Position numbers and translations under genes: made by a program | The notes under the pieces: generated by a model | What the model was told of the DNA's origin: nothing | The model's input: the letters and a program-made list of their open reading frames with translations, nothing else | Database searches by the model: none | In this document: positions 45,251 to 54,089 of the stretch, piece after piece | How the letters are laid out: every line of letters begins with the position of its first letter | Position numbering within the stretch: the stretch's first letter is position 1 | NCBI GenBank assembly: GCA_949128115.1 | Contig: OX421963.1 | Location: 85,693,602 to 85,757,601 of the forward strand | Reading direction: 5' to 3' | DNA length: 64,000 nt | DNA from: Anaspis maculata | Taxonomy: Eukaryota; Arthropoda; Insecta; Coleoptera; Scraptiidae

Positions 45251-45688
45251 TCACATATGTTTGTAACATTCAGGTATACGTATTGAAGTAATTTCCATGC
45301 AGAAGGTGGTGGTTACATCCATAGCTCTGCCCTTTCCTTGGTAGAAGTTGGATATCATTTTCCAGATATCTTCTATACATAGCTCCCCTACATAGCGATA
45401 AGATAAATGGAATGGACTTCTTGTATATTTTTTATCGCAAAAAGTTATACCAACTTTATCATCTGCTTGTAAAGTATCAAATGCAAATTTGATTACGTCT
45501 TGAACTGCATCTCTCATCCAATCTGCAAAATTCTCAGACATAGACACAGGTTTAACTTTAAACTCTATCTTCCGACGATGTAAATTGAACTTTTTAATCT
45601 TTGTTGTTGTATCATTCGTCATAATAAATTTCTCCATTGCTGAACAACGCGTATTGAATACCTGCGGCAAACTGAGTGGATCATGCAT
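45251..45688 (-). CDS. Hypothetical 145-aa protein, mobile-element associated?
   Basis: An intact ATG-to-stop frame on the minus strand with a TATA-like AT-rich tract upstream. Features are KIEFKVKPVSMSENFADWM, then RDAVQDVIKFAFDTLQ, DKVGITFCD and YRYVGELCIEDIWKMISNFYQ. The pattern of a W(L/M)RD helix, then NDK(V/I)G(I/L)TF, then P..LS.R....L...DIW..I....QS resembles uncharacterised proteins found in many insect and cnidarian repeats near protein-primed DNA polymerase genes of Polinton-like elements. This is from memory of the family pattern and is uncertain. No polymerase, integrase or capsid gene is seen nearby. The frame has no defects, so it could be functional or recently inserted. Confidence 0.55.
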   Translation of the reverse strand: MHDPLSLPQVFNTRCSAMEKFIMTNDTTTKIKKFNLHRRKIEFKVKPVSMSENFADWMRDAVQDVIKFAFDTLQADDKVGITFCDKKYTRSPFHLSYRYVGELCIEDIWKMISNFYQGKGRAMDVTTTFCMEITSIRIPECYKHM

Positions 45689-46082
45689 GTTATAATCATC
45701 ATATTATGATCACTATGGTGAAATAAAAGGTACTGAGCATGCGTGAATCTTGAGGTTAGCACTCGAGAAGGAGAATGGTCAAATTTTTTCTTTTCCCAAT
45801 GCTGTTATAAAGGTGTGGGTTGTTATGTTATTGTGGCTTCCTACTCAATCAGAACCATAATATTATAAATTGAGGGGTGGAGGGCAAAATGAAACTTTTG
45901 AAATAGTGTTCCGCTATACACCTTGTCCGAAACTGTTGCTGAATTTTTCTCTATTATAATTATCATGTTGTAAATAACTGAGCAGTCAGATTGCTGTCGC
46001 CCGCTTGATTGAAGGTAGGTGCGTTATAAGAACTTCCATTACATTTGTTTTGAGTAACTTTTTGTAGCACATTTTCGTGGTA

Positions 46083-46107
46083 AAATGATTCTTATATGAC
46101 CGGTCTA

Positions 46108-46173
<66 letters not shown>

Positions 46174-46907
46174 CGCCCATCAGTTGATCTGTCAGTGTAG
46201 AAATTAAGAAGTTGTATTTTGTTTCTGTTATCCTCATTCCTTACGAACTCTGTCAAAACCTAATCTTATCTTGTATGTACATACTTATTTTCAAGATGGT
46301 GTTCATTTCCATTAATGACAGATATTTACTAAAAAACTGCGTTACTGTGGATATCCACTTGTTTCGGTGTCTCTCTGGCAATGTTTTTTTCAAGGATAAC
46401 AGAGCTGTCTGGTAACCCTGGGGCAGTGTTGCAAGAAAATGTTGTTATCTGGGGTACGAAAAAAAACTAGGGTATGGGAATTTCGTTTCGAAGGGTGTTA
46501 CGACATTAGAGAAATGATAAGAGCTTTTTGAAACGTATTTTTTGAGGCCGATAAGAACACACCCAAGCAGTCTTTGTATTATATATTAGAAGAGGGAGAT
46601 GGTGATGCTTGACTCCCATTTTGACACATTACCATCAAATGCTGATTGGTAAGAATATGCAACAACGGAAATAAATAGAAAGTTTGGAGAATTAATAGAG
46701 TTGTGGAGAAAAAACCTTGATGTAGACAACACTGCTTGGAATCCAAGCTGCGAAGGTGATAATGAGATTCCAAAGTTGATCCAGGATCCTGGGCTGCCGC
46801 TGAGGATGCATTGTATACAGTGAAATGACAGAGTTCGTAAGGAATGAGGATAACAGAAACAAAATACAACTTCTTAATTTCTACACTGACAGATCAACTG
46901 ATGGGCG

Positions 46908-46953
<46 letters not shown>

Positions 46954-46975
46954 TAGACCGGTCATATAAGAATCA
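46083..46975. repeat. Palindrome with CTGT microsatellite arms, cut by assembly gap
   Basis: 46083-46254 (GATTCTTATATGACCGG, a (CTGT)n run, CCGCCCATCAGTTGATCTGTC, up to AACTCTGTCA) recurs in inverse at 46828-46975 and runs into the gap. Arms appear identical apart from the microsatellite length (about 16 against 12 units). The spacer is about 570 bp. Near-perfect arms next to a gap suggest either a very young inverted repeat or a misassembly. Confidence 0.85.
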
Positions 46976-47175
46976 NNNNNNNNNNNNNNNNNNNNNNNNN
47001 NNNNNNNNNNNNNNNNNNNNNNNNNNNNNNNNNNNNNNNNNNNNNNNNNNNNNNNNNNNNNNNNNNNNNNNNNNNNNNNNNNNNNNNNNNNNNNNNNNNN
47101 NNNNNNNNNNNNNNNNNNNNNNNNNNNNNNNNNNNNNNNNNNNNNNNNNNNNNNNNNNNNNNNNNNNNNNNNNNN
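46976..47175. other. Assembly gap (200 N)
   Basis: Exactly 200 undetermined bases, a conventional placeholder length, so the real distance is unknown. Confidence 0.99.
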
Positions 47176-50100
47176 GCCAACTCTGAAGAAACTCGGAGAA
47201 ACTCCGAACAAGCTTCGAGCTTAGCAGGAGAACTCCGACAAACTTCATCTCAAAAATGACTCTTTTTTAGTGTTGCCGTCTAGACAAGACAAGACAAGAG
47301 TTGCCCTACTCTTGTCTTGTCTTGAAATATCAAGATAATTTCTAAATTTCAAGACAAGAGTCTAACTCTTGATTGAAATTTTTCAAGAGTCTAGATAGAC
47401 TCTTGAAATCAAATTACTATAAAACTCCCTCTTCCCATAAAAAAATACGTAACGGAAGTTTAAACATCTTTCAGCTAAAAAAACAAAGAAAGTGAGGAGC
47501 AAGGAGAATCCTTCAAATATAGAGACTGCTCTCCACTAGAATATTCTATTTGGATATACTTATGTTCAAATTTCGAAACAAAGACCCACTTACATTGACA
47601 CTTCACTGAAATAAAAGGTTGCCATCGCCACTTCTGACCTGTTGTTAGTACTGTTAGTAGACGTATTTCTGCCATGGGGTCTTATACAGGGTAGTTCGAA
47701 AGTGTCTGACTATCTTGAAGGTGCGTAATATGGAGATGTAGTAGAGTGCTGAAAAGTTGTCAAAAAAATTCTATGTCTTCTGGTTTTGAAGTTATGGGGG
47801 GACAAAATTTGGTGCTTCGATTACTTCTATTTTTGTTGTTTCAAAAGATCTTAGTTGACTGTTTATGGAAAAACAATGAGTACAAAAAATTAACTTCTGA
47901 ATCTGTGATAAATTTTTGTTTTTTATACAGGTAACAATGGTCCCATAACGTATGTAGAGCACAATAAAATACAATTCATTTCAATAAAATTCTTTTGCTC
48001 CTAGTTATTCAGGAAAACTAAATTTTTGCAGTTTATTTTCTCCTTTATTGGCGAGAAATACTTTGTTTCGCAGCTATTGACCAGAATAAGCCTCATCGGG
48101 CGACCTAATTTCTTAGTAGTTGCGATCTGAGAAGGCGCAGCTATTTTTTGGAGAAGTAGAAAGGAAGATGTTGGAGCAGTCCTTAAAAGAAAATCACTTG
48201 AACGAAACCTTCGCATGAGAACCAAAAAAAATAGTAGAGACATACAGAGTTTGGAGAAAATGTTATGTGAATATATATAATCACAAGACATGAACAGAAT
48301 TCGATATGGCCACCACAAACCGAAAATCAGATAGTCTTCTACTGATACATAAAATTCACAATATACAGAAAGCTTCATTCTGTTGTTTTGTTTTCCCTGA
48401 TTTTCAATCAAAACAAGTAAATATTCATGGACTGTGGACTGCCTATTAGACACAGCCTGACAACAACGGTCAATGCATAATGACATGATCGCCTGCCCAG
48501 TGCGCAAGCGCAAAACAAGTTTATGACTTCATTATTCTTCCACTTTTACACATTTACATTCTCAAATTCCAGATTTTTTCGGAAAAGAGTAGGGACTTTT
48601 GAGACGAGATATGAACACGATAACGTCTGTGGTGATCTCGGTACTCTGGTTCCAACAAATAAAAGAGAAATAGTATAACAACCCATTGCAATCATTTTCA
48701 TTTCAAGTAGATATAGATTTGAATAGTTATTTGTCATACCTTCCACCCCTATTCATGTTATTTTCTGTTGTCAATAAATTCTGTAAGAAATCTCCAAAGC
48801 AAATCACGCATTCAGTAGACAATAAGAACCGTCAACAGAGAATATATTTGTTTTTTTTTTTAAATTTCCTTTTCAAGAGTCTAATCAAGACTCTTGATCT
48901 TGACAGCCCTACTCTTGTCTTGTCTAGAAATTTCAAGACAAGAGTTTCTAGAGGTCTTGTCTAAGTCTTGATGCCTTTTCAAGACAAGAGTCTAGAAAGT
49001 CTAACTCTAGACGGCAACACTACTCTTTTTGTGAGTTCTGACTTCTTGAACTCGGGCTTCTCTGAAGGAGTTCAAAGGAGCTCTGAAAGATCTTAGTGGG
49101 ATAGTAGGGGAATTCTGAAGGACTCGACCGAGGGATTGACATTCTCTGGCGAAGTTAGAGAACTTCGATGGTATTCAAGCATTCTAGATAAACTCCGAAG
49201 AATTTGGGAAAGCTTGAAGGAGCTTTAGTGGATTTCATAGTAACTATAGGGCAGAATTTTGAGGGAATTCTGAAGAAGCTCAGCACGGAAGCTCGATTGC
49301 AAAAGTGACCTCTTTTGTACAAGTTAGAGGAGGAACTCTGAAGGAGCTAGACAGGGGAACCTCGGGTAACTTAATCGCAGAAATTACCCTGTTTTGTGTA
49401 AGTTCATAAGAACGGAATACCTCAGGGAAGCTCCGGGGAATTCTGAACAAGAGACAGCCCTGAGCTCAAGCTCAGGTCTCAAGTGAGTTCAAGAAAGTCT
49501 GCAGGATCTCGGTGAAGCTCAACAGGAACTTGGAGAAACGCAGCAGAGGAAATCTAGTTTGAACAAGTTTGAACGACTTAAATGAAAACTGAATATTCTA
49601 GGGGATTCTACGACTATCCCAAGGAATCCTGGGAATAATTTGCAAGCTCTAGTGGGATTCAGGCTTACTCTGAAGAAAGTCGGGGAAACTCCGAAGGAGC
49701 TTCGAGCTCAGCATGGGAACTCCGAGAAATTCTATCTCAAAAATGATTTATTTTGTTAGTTGGAGGACTTCAAAGGGAACTAACTATTGCGAAGAAATTC
49801 CTGGAGCTTCTGGGAATATTTCTGGAAAACTCGGCCTTCTCTGAAGGAGCATAAAGGAACTCTGGAAAAGTCTGATAGGATAGTAGGAGAATTCTGGAGG
49901 GTGCAATCAAGGAATGTGGGAAAGCTTGGAGAAGCTTAAGTGGATTTCAGAGTAACTGGGCAGAATCTTGTAAGAATTGCGAAGAAGTTTACCACGGGAG
50001 CTCAATCGCAAAAATTATTTATTTTATGCAAATTGGAGGATTTCGATGAAAACTGAAAAATTCAGGGTCACTCCCAGGAATTCGGGAAAAACTGCGAAGA

Positions 50101-51404
50101 GCTTTAGTGGGTATCAGGCTCTCTGGAGAAAGTAGGAATAACTAAACAGCTTAGCAGAGAAGCTTCGATAAATTGAATAGCAAAAATGAACTCCTTTGTG
50201 AAAGTTAGAGGACTTCAATGGATCTAAGGAAACCACGAAAAATAATTGAAAAGCTCTGAGAAGCTCTTATGGAATTCAGAATAGCTTTGTAGAAACTCTG
50301 AATGAGCTCAGAAAAAGCACTTTGTGGAACTCAATTGCAAAAATCACATCTTCTCTGCTCCTTCAAAAATGATCGCCCTTGTGCAAGTTGGGGGACTTCG
50401 ATGGAGACTGAAAATTCTAGGAGAACCCTAATGAATTCAGGAAAAAATCCAAGGACAATGAATTTAAGCTCTCTGGAAAATCAAGGTGACTCTGAAAGAG
50501 CCCAGCAGAGGAGCTCCGGGGAGTTAAATTGCAAAAATGACCTCTTCTGTGCAAGCTGGAAGAATGTAAACTAAGTATTCTAAGAAAACTATGAGAAATT
50601 CATGACCAACTCGAAGGAGCTCCAGTGACATTAAGGGTAACTCTGCAGAAACTCTGAAGGAGCTCAGCAAAAGAACTTTGTGGAACTCAATCGCAAAAAT
50701 TACCTCTTCTGTGCAAGTTAGAGGACTTCAATGGGAATTGAGTATATTATAAAGACTATACCTATGAGGGATCAGACAAAAACACCAGAAAATTCTGGTG
50801 AAATTGAGGTTTACTCTGTTGAAAGTTGTAGGAACATTCTCGTGGTAGAAAGGATCTCGACAGAGGAACCTCGAGAAACCCAATCGCAGAAGTGACCTCT
50901 GTTGTGTGAGCTGGGAGTTGCCATTGGAACTTAATTTTCTGGATGAACTCCGAGAAGTTCTGGCAAGCTCGGAAGAGCTCTGGTGAAATGCAGGGCAAAG
51001 CTGGAGAATTTCGCGAAACTCTGGAAGAACTCAATCGCAAAAATGACCTTTTTTTCTGTGAGTTAGACGACTTCATTATTAGGAATTAAAAACCTAGGTT
51101 AACTCCGAGGAATTCTCGGAGTTCTCGGGAAAACTCAGAGGAGCTCTGGTGAAATTCAGGACAATGCTGGAGAATTTCGGGAAACTCTGGAGGAGTTCAA
51201 CTGTAAAACTGACCTTCTTTCTGCAAGTTAGACGACTTCATTATTAGGAATTAAAAATCTAGGTGAACTCCGAGAAATTTTGGTAAAACTGAGAACAATT
51301 CCAGTGGAACTCTGAAAATTTTTGGAGCAACTATGAAAAGAGTTCATCCAGGAAACTCAATCGCAAAAGTAACGTCTATTAAGCAAGTTGAAGGAGAAGG
51401 TATA
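47176..51404 (+). repeat. ~150-bp satellite block, direct copy 2
   Basis: Paralogous to 22640-26360, with the same order of unit variants. It is interrupted at 47268-49022 by a hAT element and keeps the uninterrupted TTA site (51063-51065) where copy 1 has the Harbinger-like insertion. Its left boundary is lost in the assembly gap. A deletion of about 60 bp relative to copy 1 follows the hAT insertion. Confidence 0.85.
47268..49022. mobile_element. hAT-like element in satellite copy 2
   Basis: The ends TAGTGTTGCCGTCTAGA and (inverted) TCTAGACGGCAACACTA are exact 17-bp inverted repeats. Flanking CTCTTTTT at 47260-47267 and 49023-49030 is a perfect 8-bp duplication. Subterminal regions on both sides (about 130 bp) are packed with AAGACAAGAGT/ACTCTTGTCTT repeats in both orientations, a layout typical of hAT transposase-binding regions. 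The 1755-bp interior has open frames on both strands (170 codons on minus at 48001-48513) without a recognisable transposase. Confidence 0.92.
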
Positions 51405-51451
51405 TATTGAAATAATCTTGAAACTACACCACAATTTTTCTATTTTTCTTT

Positions 51452-51483
51452 TACCAACGGGTTTCGCCTTTCGGCATCGTCAG
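51452..51483 (-). ncRNA. Hammerhead-ribozyme-like core (Penelope type)
   Basis: Minus strand: CTGACGA, then a short stem II (GCC-GAAA-GGC), then GAAA, then a minimal stem III (ACC-CGTT-GGT) and a cleavage-site-like A. All catalytic-core positions (CUGANGA and GAAA) are present. Stem I pairing is not convincing. The surrounding AT-rich 51405-51590 segment interrupts the satellite and is probably a Penelope-like remnant. Confidence 0.55.
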
Positions 51484-51959
51484 GGTTTGTATAATATTTG
51501 AAATATTTTCTTTTTTGGAGAAATTTGTAAAAGTGTTGACATTCGTCAAAAATTAATTCAATTGAATTTTGAATTTTTGAAGGGCAACACAGAAGGAGCT
51601 CAGCATCAGTGGAGCTCAGGGAAGCTCAGTCGCAAAAATGACCTCTTTTGTGCAAGTCAAAAGACTTTAATGGGAACTGAATAATCCCAGTAGGTGAACT
51701 CTGAGCAATTCGGGAGAATTCAAAGGAGTCTAGTTTTCAGAGCGTTTCTTGCAGAGTTCTTGGATTTCGCCTGTAAAATTTTATCAGTATATATGTATAA
51801 TAGAAGAAAGTGCCAAATCTTTGTGCCGCTAAAACTCAGAGACGAGTCCCGCTACGATCAAGGGAGTCAAATGGTGTGGTAGCCCTATATCCCCGATCGA
51901 TGAAGAAGGTTTCCGTTTTTACCTAAAGGGCGTGCTTTTGAAGATACAAGGGCTGGGAG

Positions 51960-53370
51960 TTTTTCGCTCTCTAGAAATGTCTAGAACAGTCCAGAACATT
52001 CGAGAGTTTTCAAGATCATTACACAACTTTCCAAAATATTTCGGTATGTTCTGGAATGTTCGGGAATAGTCTTCAACGTTCGAATAATAAAAGGAAGTGG
52101 ACAGTGTGCGTGCCAAAACTCCGGTAGGATCAGAATAACACAAACGAGTCCCGGTAGGATCAAGGAGTTATTTTGTGTGGTAGCCCTCTATCCCTCATTC
52201 ACGAGAAAGGTTCCTGGTTTTATTTGACGGGCGTGTTTTTTGGGCGTGTTTTTTCAAGATATAAGGGCTGGAACTTTTCGCCCTCTCAAATGTTTAGAAC
52301 AGTCCAGAACATTCAAAATTATTCGAGATCAATCAGCAACATTCCAGATCATTGTGAAACATTCGACAATTCCGGAATGTTCCGGTATGTTTTGGAATGG
52401 TCGGAAATAGTCTGGGATGTTCGGAAACAACCCGGAAGAACATCCCCGGAACATTCCAGATCATTGTGGAACATTCGTGGCCATTCTACAACATTCCAGA
52501 ATGTTCCGGTATGTTCTGGAATGGCCGCGAATAGTCTGGAATGTTCGAAAACATCCAGGAATATTCCAGATTATCGTAGAGCATTCGAGATCATTCCATA
52601 ACATTTTGTTTTGGTATGTTCCAAAATGTTCGGGATAATCTGGAACGTTCAGAAACATCCCTGAACATTCTAGATCATTGTGGAACATTCGAGATTATTC
52701 TTCAACATTCCAGAATGTTCTGGTATGTTCTGGAATGGCCGCGAATAGCCTGGAATGTTCGAAAACATCCAGGAATATTCCAGATCATTGTGGAGCATTC
52801 GTGATCATTCCACAACATTCCAGAATGTTCGGGTACTTTCGGGAATAGTCTGGAACGTTCTAGAACATCCTTGAACATTCCAGATTATTTTGGAACATTC
52901 GAGATCATTCTGGAACATTCCAGAATGTTCTGGTATGTTCTGAAATGTTCGGAAAATTCGGAAGTATTCGAGATCATTCCACCATATTCCAGAATATTCC
53001 GGTATGTTCTGGAATGTATGTTCTGGAATGTTTGATGGGAATAGTTTGGAACATTCAAAAACATCCCGGAACCTTCCAAATCATTGTGGAACATTACAGA
53101 ATACTTTTGAAAGTTCATTGTGGACTATTCGAAGCCTTTTTGTTGTGGGGCCACCTATTAGTAGAGGTGCAGTACAGAATATTCGAGAGTATCCGAGATC
53201 AGTCCACAACATTGCAGAATTTTTCGGTATATCCTGGAATATTCAGGAATAGCCTGAAACGTTCAGCCAGGGACATTCCGGAACACTCTCGAACGTTCGG
53301 CCAGGAACATTCCAAAACACTCTCGAGTGTTGTGGAATATTCTGGAACATTCTGGAGCATTCGAAACTTT
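51960..53370. repeat. ~105-125-bp tandem repeat made of heat-shock elements
   Basis: Units of about 105-125 bp contain ACATTCCAGAATGTTC, GGTATGTTCTGGAATG and GGAACATTCGAGATCATT. GAA and TTC triplets alternate with 2-bp gaps, which is the nGAAnnTTCn rule for heat shock factor binding. Perfect runs include 52049-52066 (four triplets), 52708-52720 (three), 52908-52930 (five) and 53335-53362 (six with one GAG). Open frames across it are repeat by-products. Confidence 0.9.
53335..53362 (+). promoter_or_regulatory. Six-unit heat-shock element
   Basis: GAA-ta-TTC-tg-GAA-ca-TTC-tg-GAG-ca-TTC. Five of six triplets are perfect, all at 5-bp pitch. It is the last element of the array and lies 42 bp before a TATA box, as in insect hsp promoters. 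Trimeric heat shock factor would be the expected binder (inference). Confidence 0.8.
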
Positions 53371-53404
53371 TTTTGATTTGGGTGGGGCTACCCATTGGTA
53401 GGGG

Positions 53405-53413
53405 TATATAAAG
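53405..53413 (+). promoter_or_regulatory. TATA box (TATATAAAG) after the heat-shock array
   Basis: A strong TATA match in GGGGTATATAAAGCAAG. A start site near 53435 would be expected. The preceding GGGGCTACCCATTGGTAGG is a variant of a sequence near 53145, which lacks the TATA. Confidence 0.7.
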
Positions 53414-53489
53414 CAAGATCCGTGGTTATTTCCAATACCTCTGTTTCTTACCAGTTGTTAATAAAAAGTTGATGTGATTTATTATACAA

Positions 53490-53702
53490 ATGCAATGCCC
53501 AAATATGAAAGAAGAGAAGATCTTGATAGTTCTGCAGCAAAATGGCGAAAAAAAAAAAAAAAAAGAAAAGCGAAAAAAGGAAAAAGTCGAAGAGCGCGAA
53601 GTACCTATACGTTCCCAACGAATCAGTAGAATGAGCACCGTTAGATGTAGAGAGACAGAAGAACAACGAAATGAACGAATTTCGAAAGAGTCTCATAACT
53701 AA
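53490..53702 (+). CDS. Small basic/acidic 70-aa ORF in the Helitron
   Basis: Starts ATG at 53490, about 75 bp after the TATA box. The product has a Lys-rich low-complexity tract (from a 17-A run) and then RQR-like TVRCRETEEQRNERISKE. Arg/Glu-rich ETxEQRxxRxxxxR repeats are common at the N-termini of Helitron and other transposon proteins, so this may be a leftover of a captured N-terminus (weak inference). A minor ATG-TGA upstream at 53472 could hinder translation. The poly-A tract is prone to frameshift errors. Confidence 0.4.
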   Translation: MQCPNMKEEKILIVLQQNGEKKKKKEKRKKEKVEEREVPIRSQRISRMSTVRCRETEEQRNERISKESHN

Positions 53703-53778
53703 AACACTGCAAATTGCAAGTCACCCATGAAAATACCACCCTCTACGAGAAGCGCGAACGAGGACTAGGTTTCGCTTA

Positions 53779-53797
53779 GGGGCCGCGAAGCGGCCCC
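53779..53797 (+). other. Helitron 3' terminal hairpin
   Basis: An 8-bp perfect GC stem with a GAA loop, 8 nt upstream of the CTAG terminus. In rolling-circle transposons this structure marks the end of replication. Confidence 0.9.
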
Positions 53798-53809
53798 GGC
53801 GAAAGCTAG

Positions 53810-54089
53810 TTTCCAATAAAATCCTCCAACTTGCACAAAAGAAATCATTCTTGCGATTATGTTTCCGAGGTTCCCCTGCCGAGTTTTCCCAGATTTTCTG
53901 CAAGTTTCTACAGAGTAAGCCTTAATACCACCGGAGCTCTTTCGAGTTTTTCTTGGAATCCTCGAAGTTTCCCTGGAATATTCAAGTAAATTCTTACTGA
54001 CCGGTAACTTTGTAGAAACTCTGAAGAACTCCGAAGAAGCGCAGCATGAGAACTCTATGAAATTCTATCGCCGAATTTACCCCTTTTTC
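53810..54089 (-). repeat. Satellite with polarity switch
   Basis: Minus-oriented satellite up to about 53980, then plus orientation from about 54020. The junction ATTCTTACTGACCGGTAACTTTGTAG recurs inverted at 59628-59650. Confidence 0.75.

Larger units (their letters stand above)
51784..53809 (+). mobile_element. Helitron carrying heat-shock-element tandem repeats
   Basis: The 5' end is A|TCAGTATATATG (51784). The 3' end is an 8-bp GC hairpin (GGGGCCGC-GAA-GCGGCCCC, 53779-53797) followed 8 nt later by CTAG, with T next (53810). This fits the Helitron rule of insertion between A and T, 5' TC, 3' hairpin plus CTRR, and no target duplication. Flanks are ~150-bp satellite in minus orientation. 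A ~300-bp direct duplication (GAGTCCCG(C/G)TA near 51843 and 52144) precedes the heat-shock-element array at 51960-53370. No RepHel helicase is present, so it would depend on an autonomous partner. Confidence 0.85.

Noticed and set aside
46894..47248. Open frames across the N gap
   Set aside because: They consist of undetermined residues.
48001..48513. 170-codon minus-strand frame inside the hAT element
   Set aside because: No transposase motif could be found. The opposite strand is similarly open in pieces. Treated as hAT interior.
52173..53376. Long open frames (up to 143 codons) through the heat-shock-element array
   Set aside because: They arise from a repeat poor in stop codons. They occur on both strands and read as Phe/Asn/Ser/Glu repeats.
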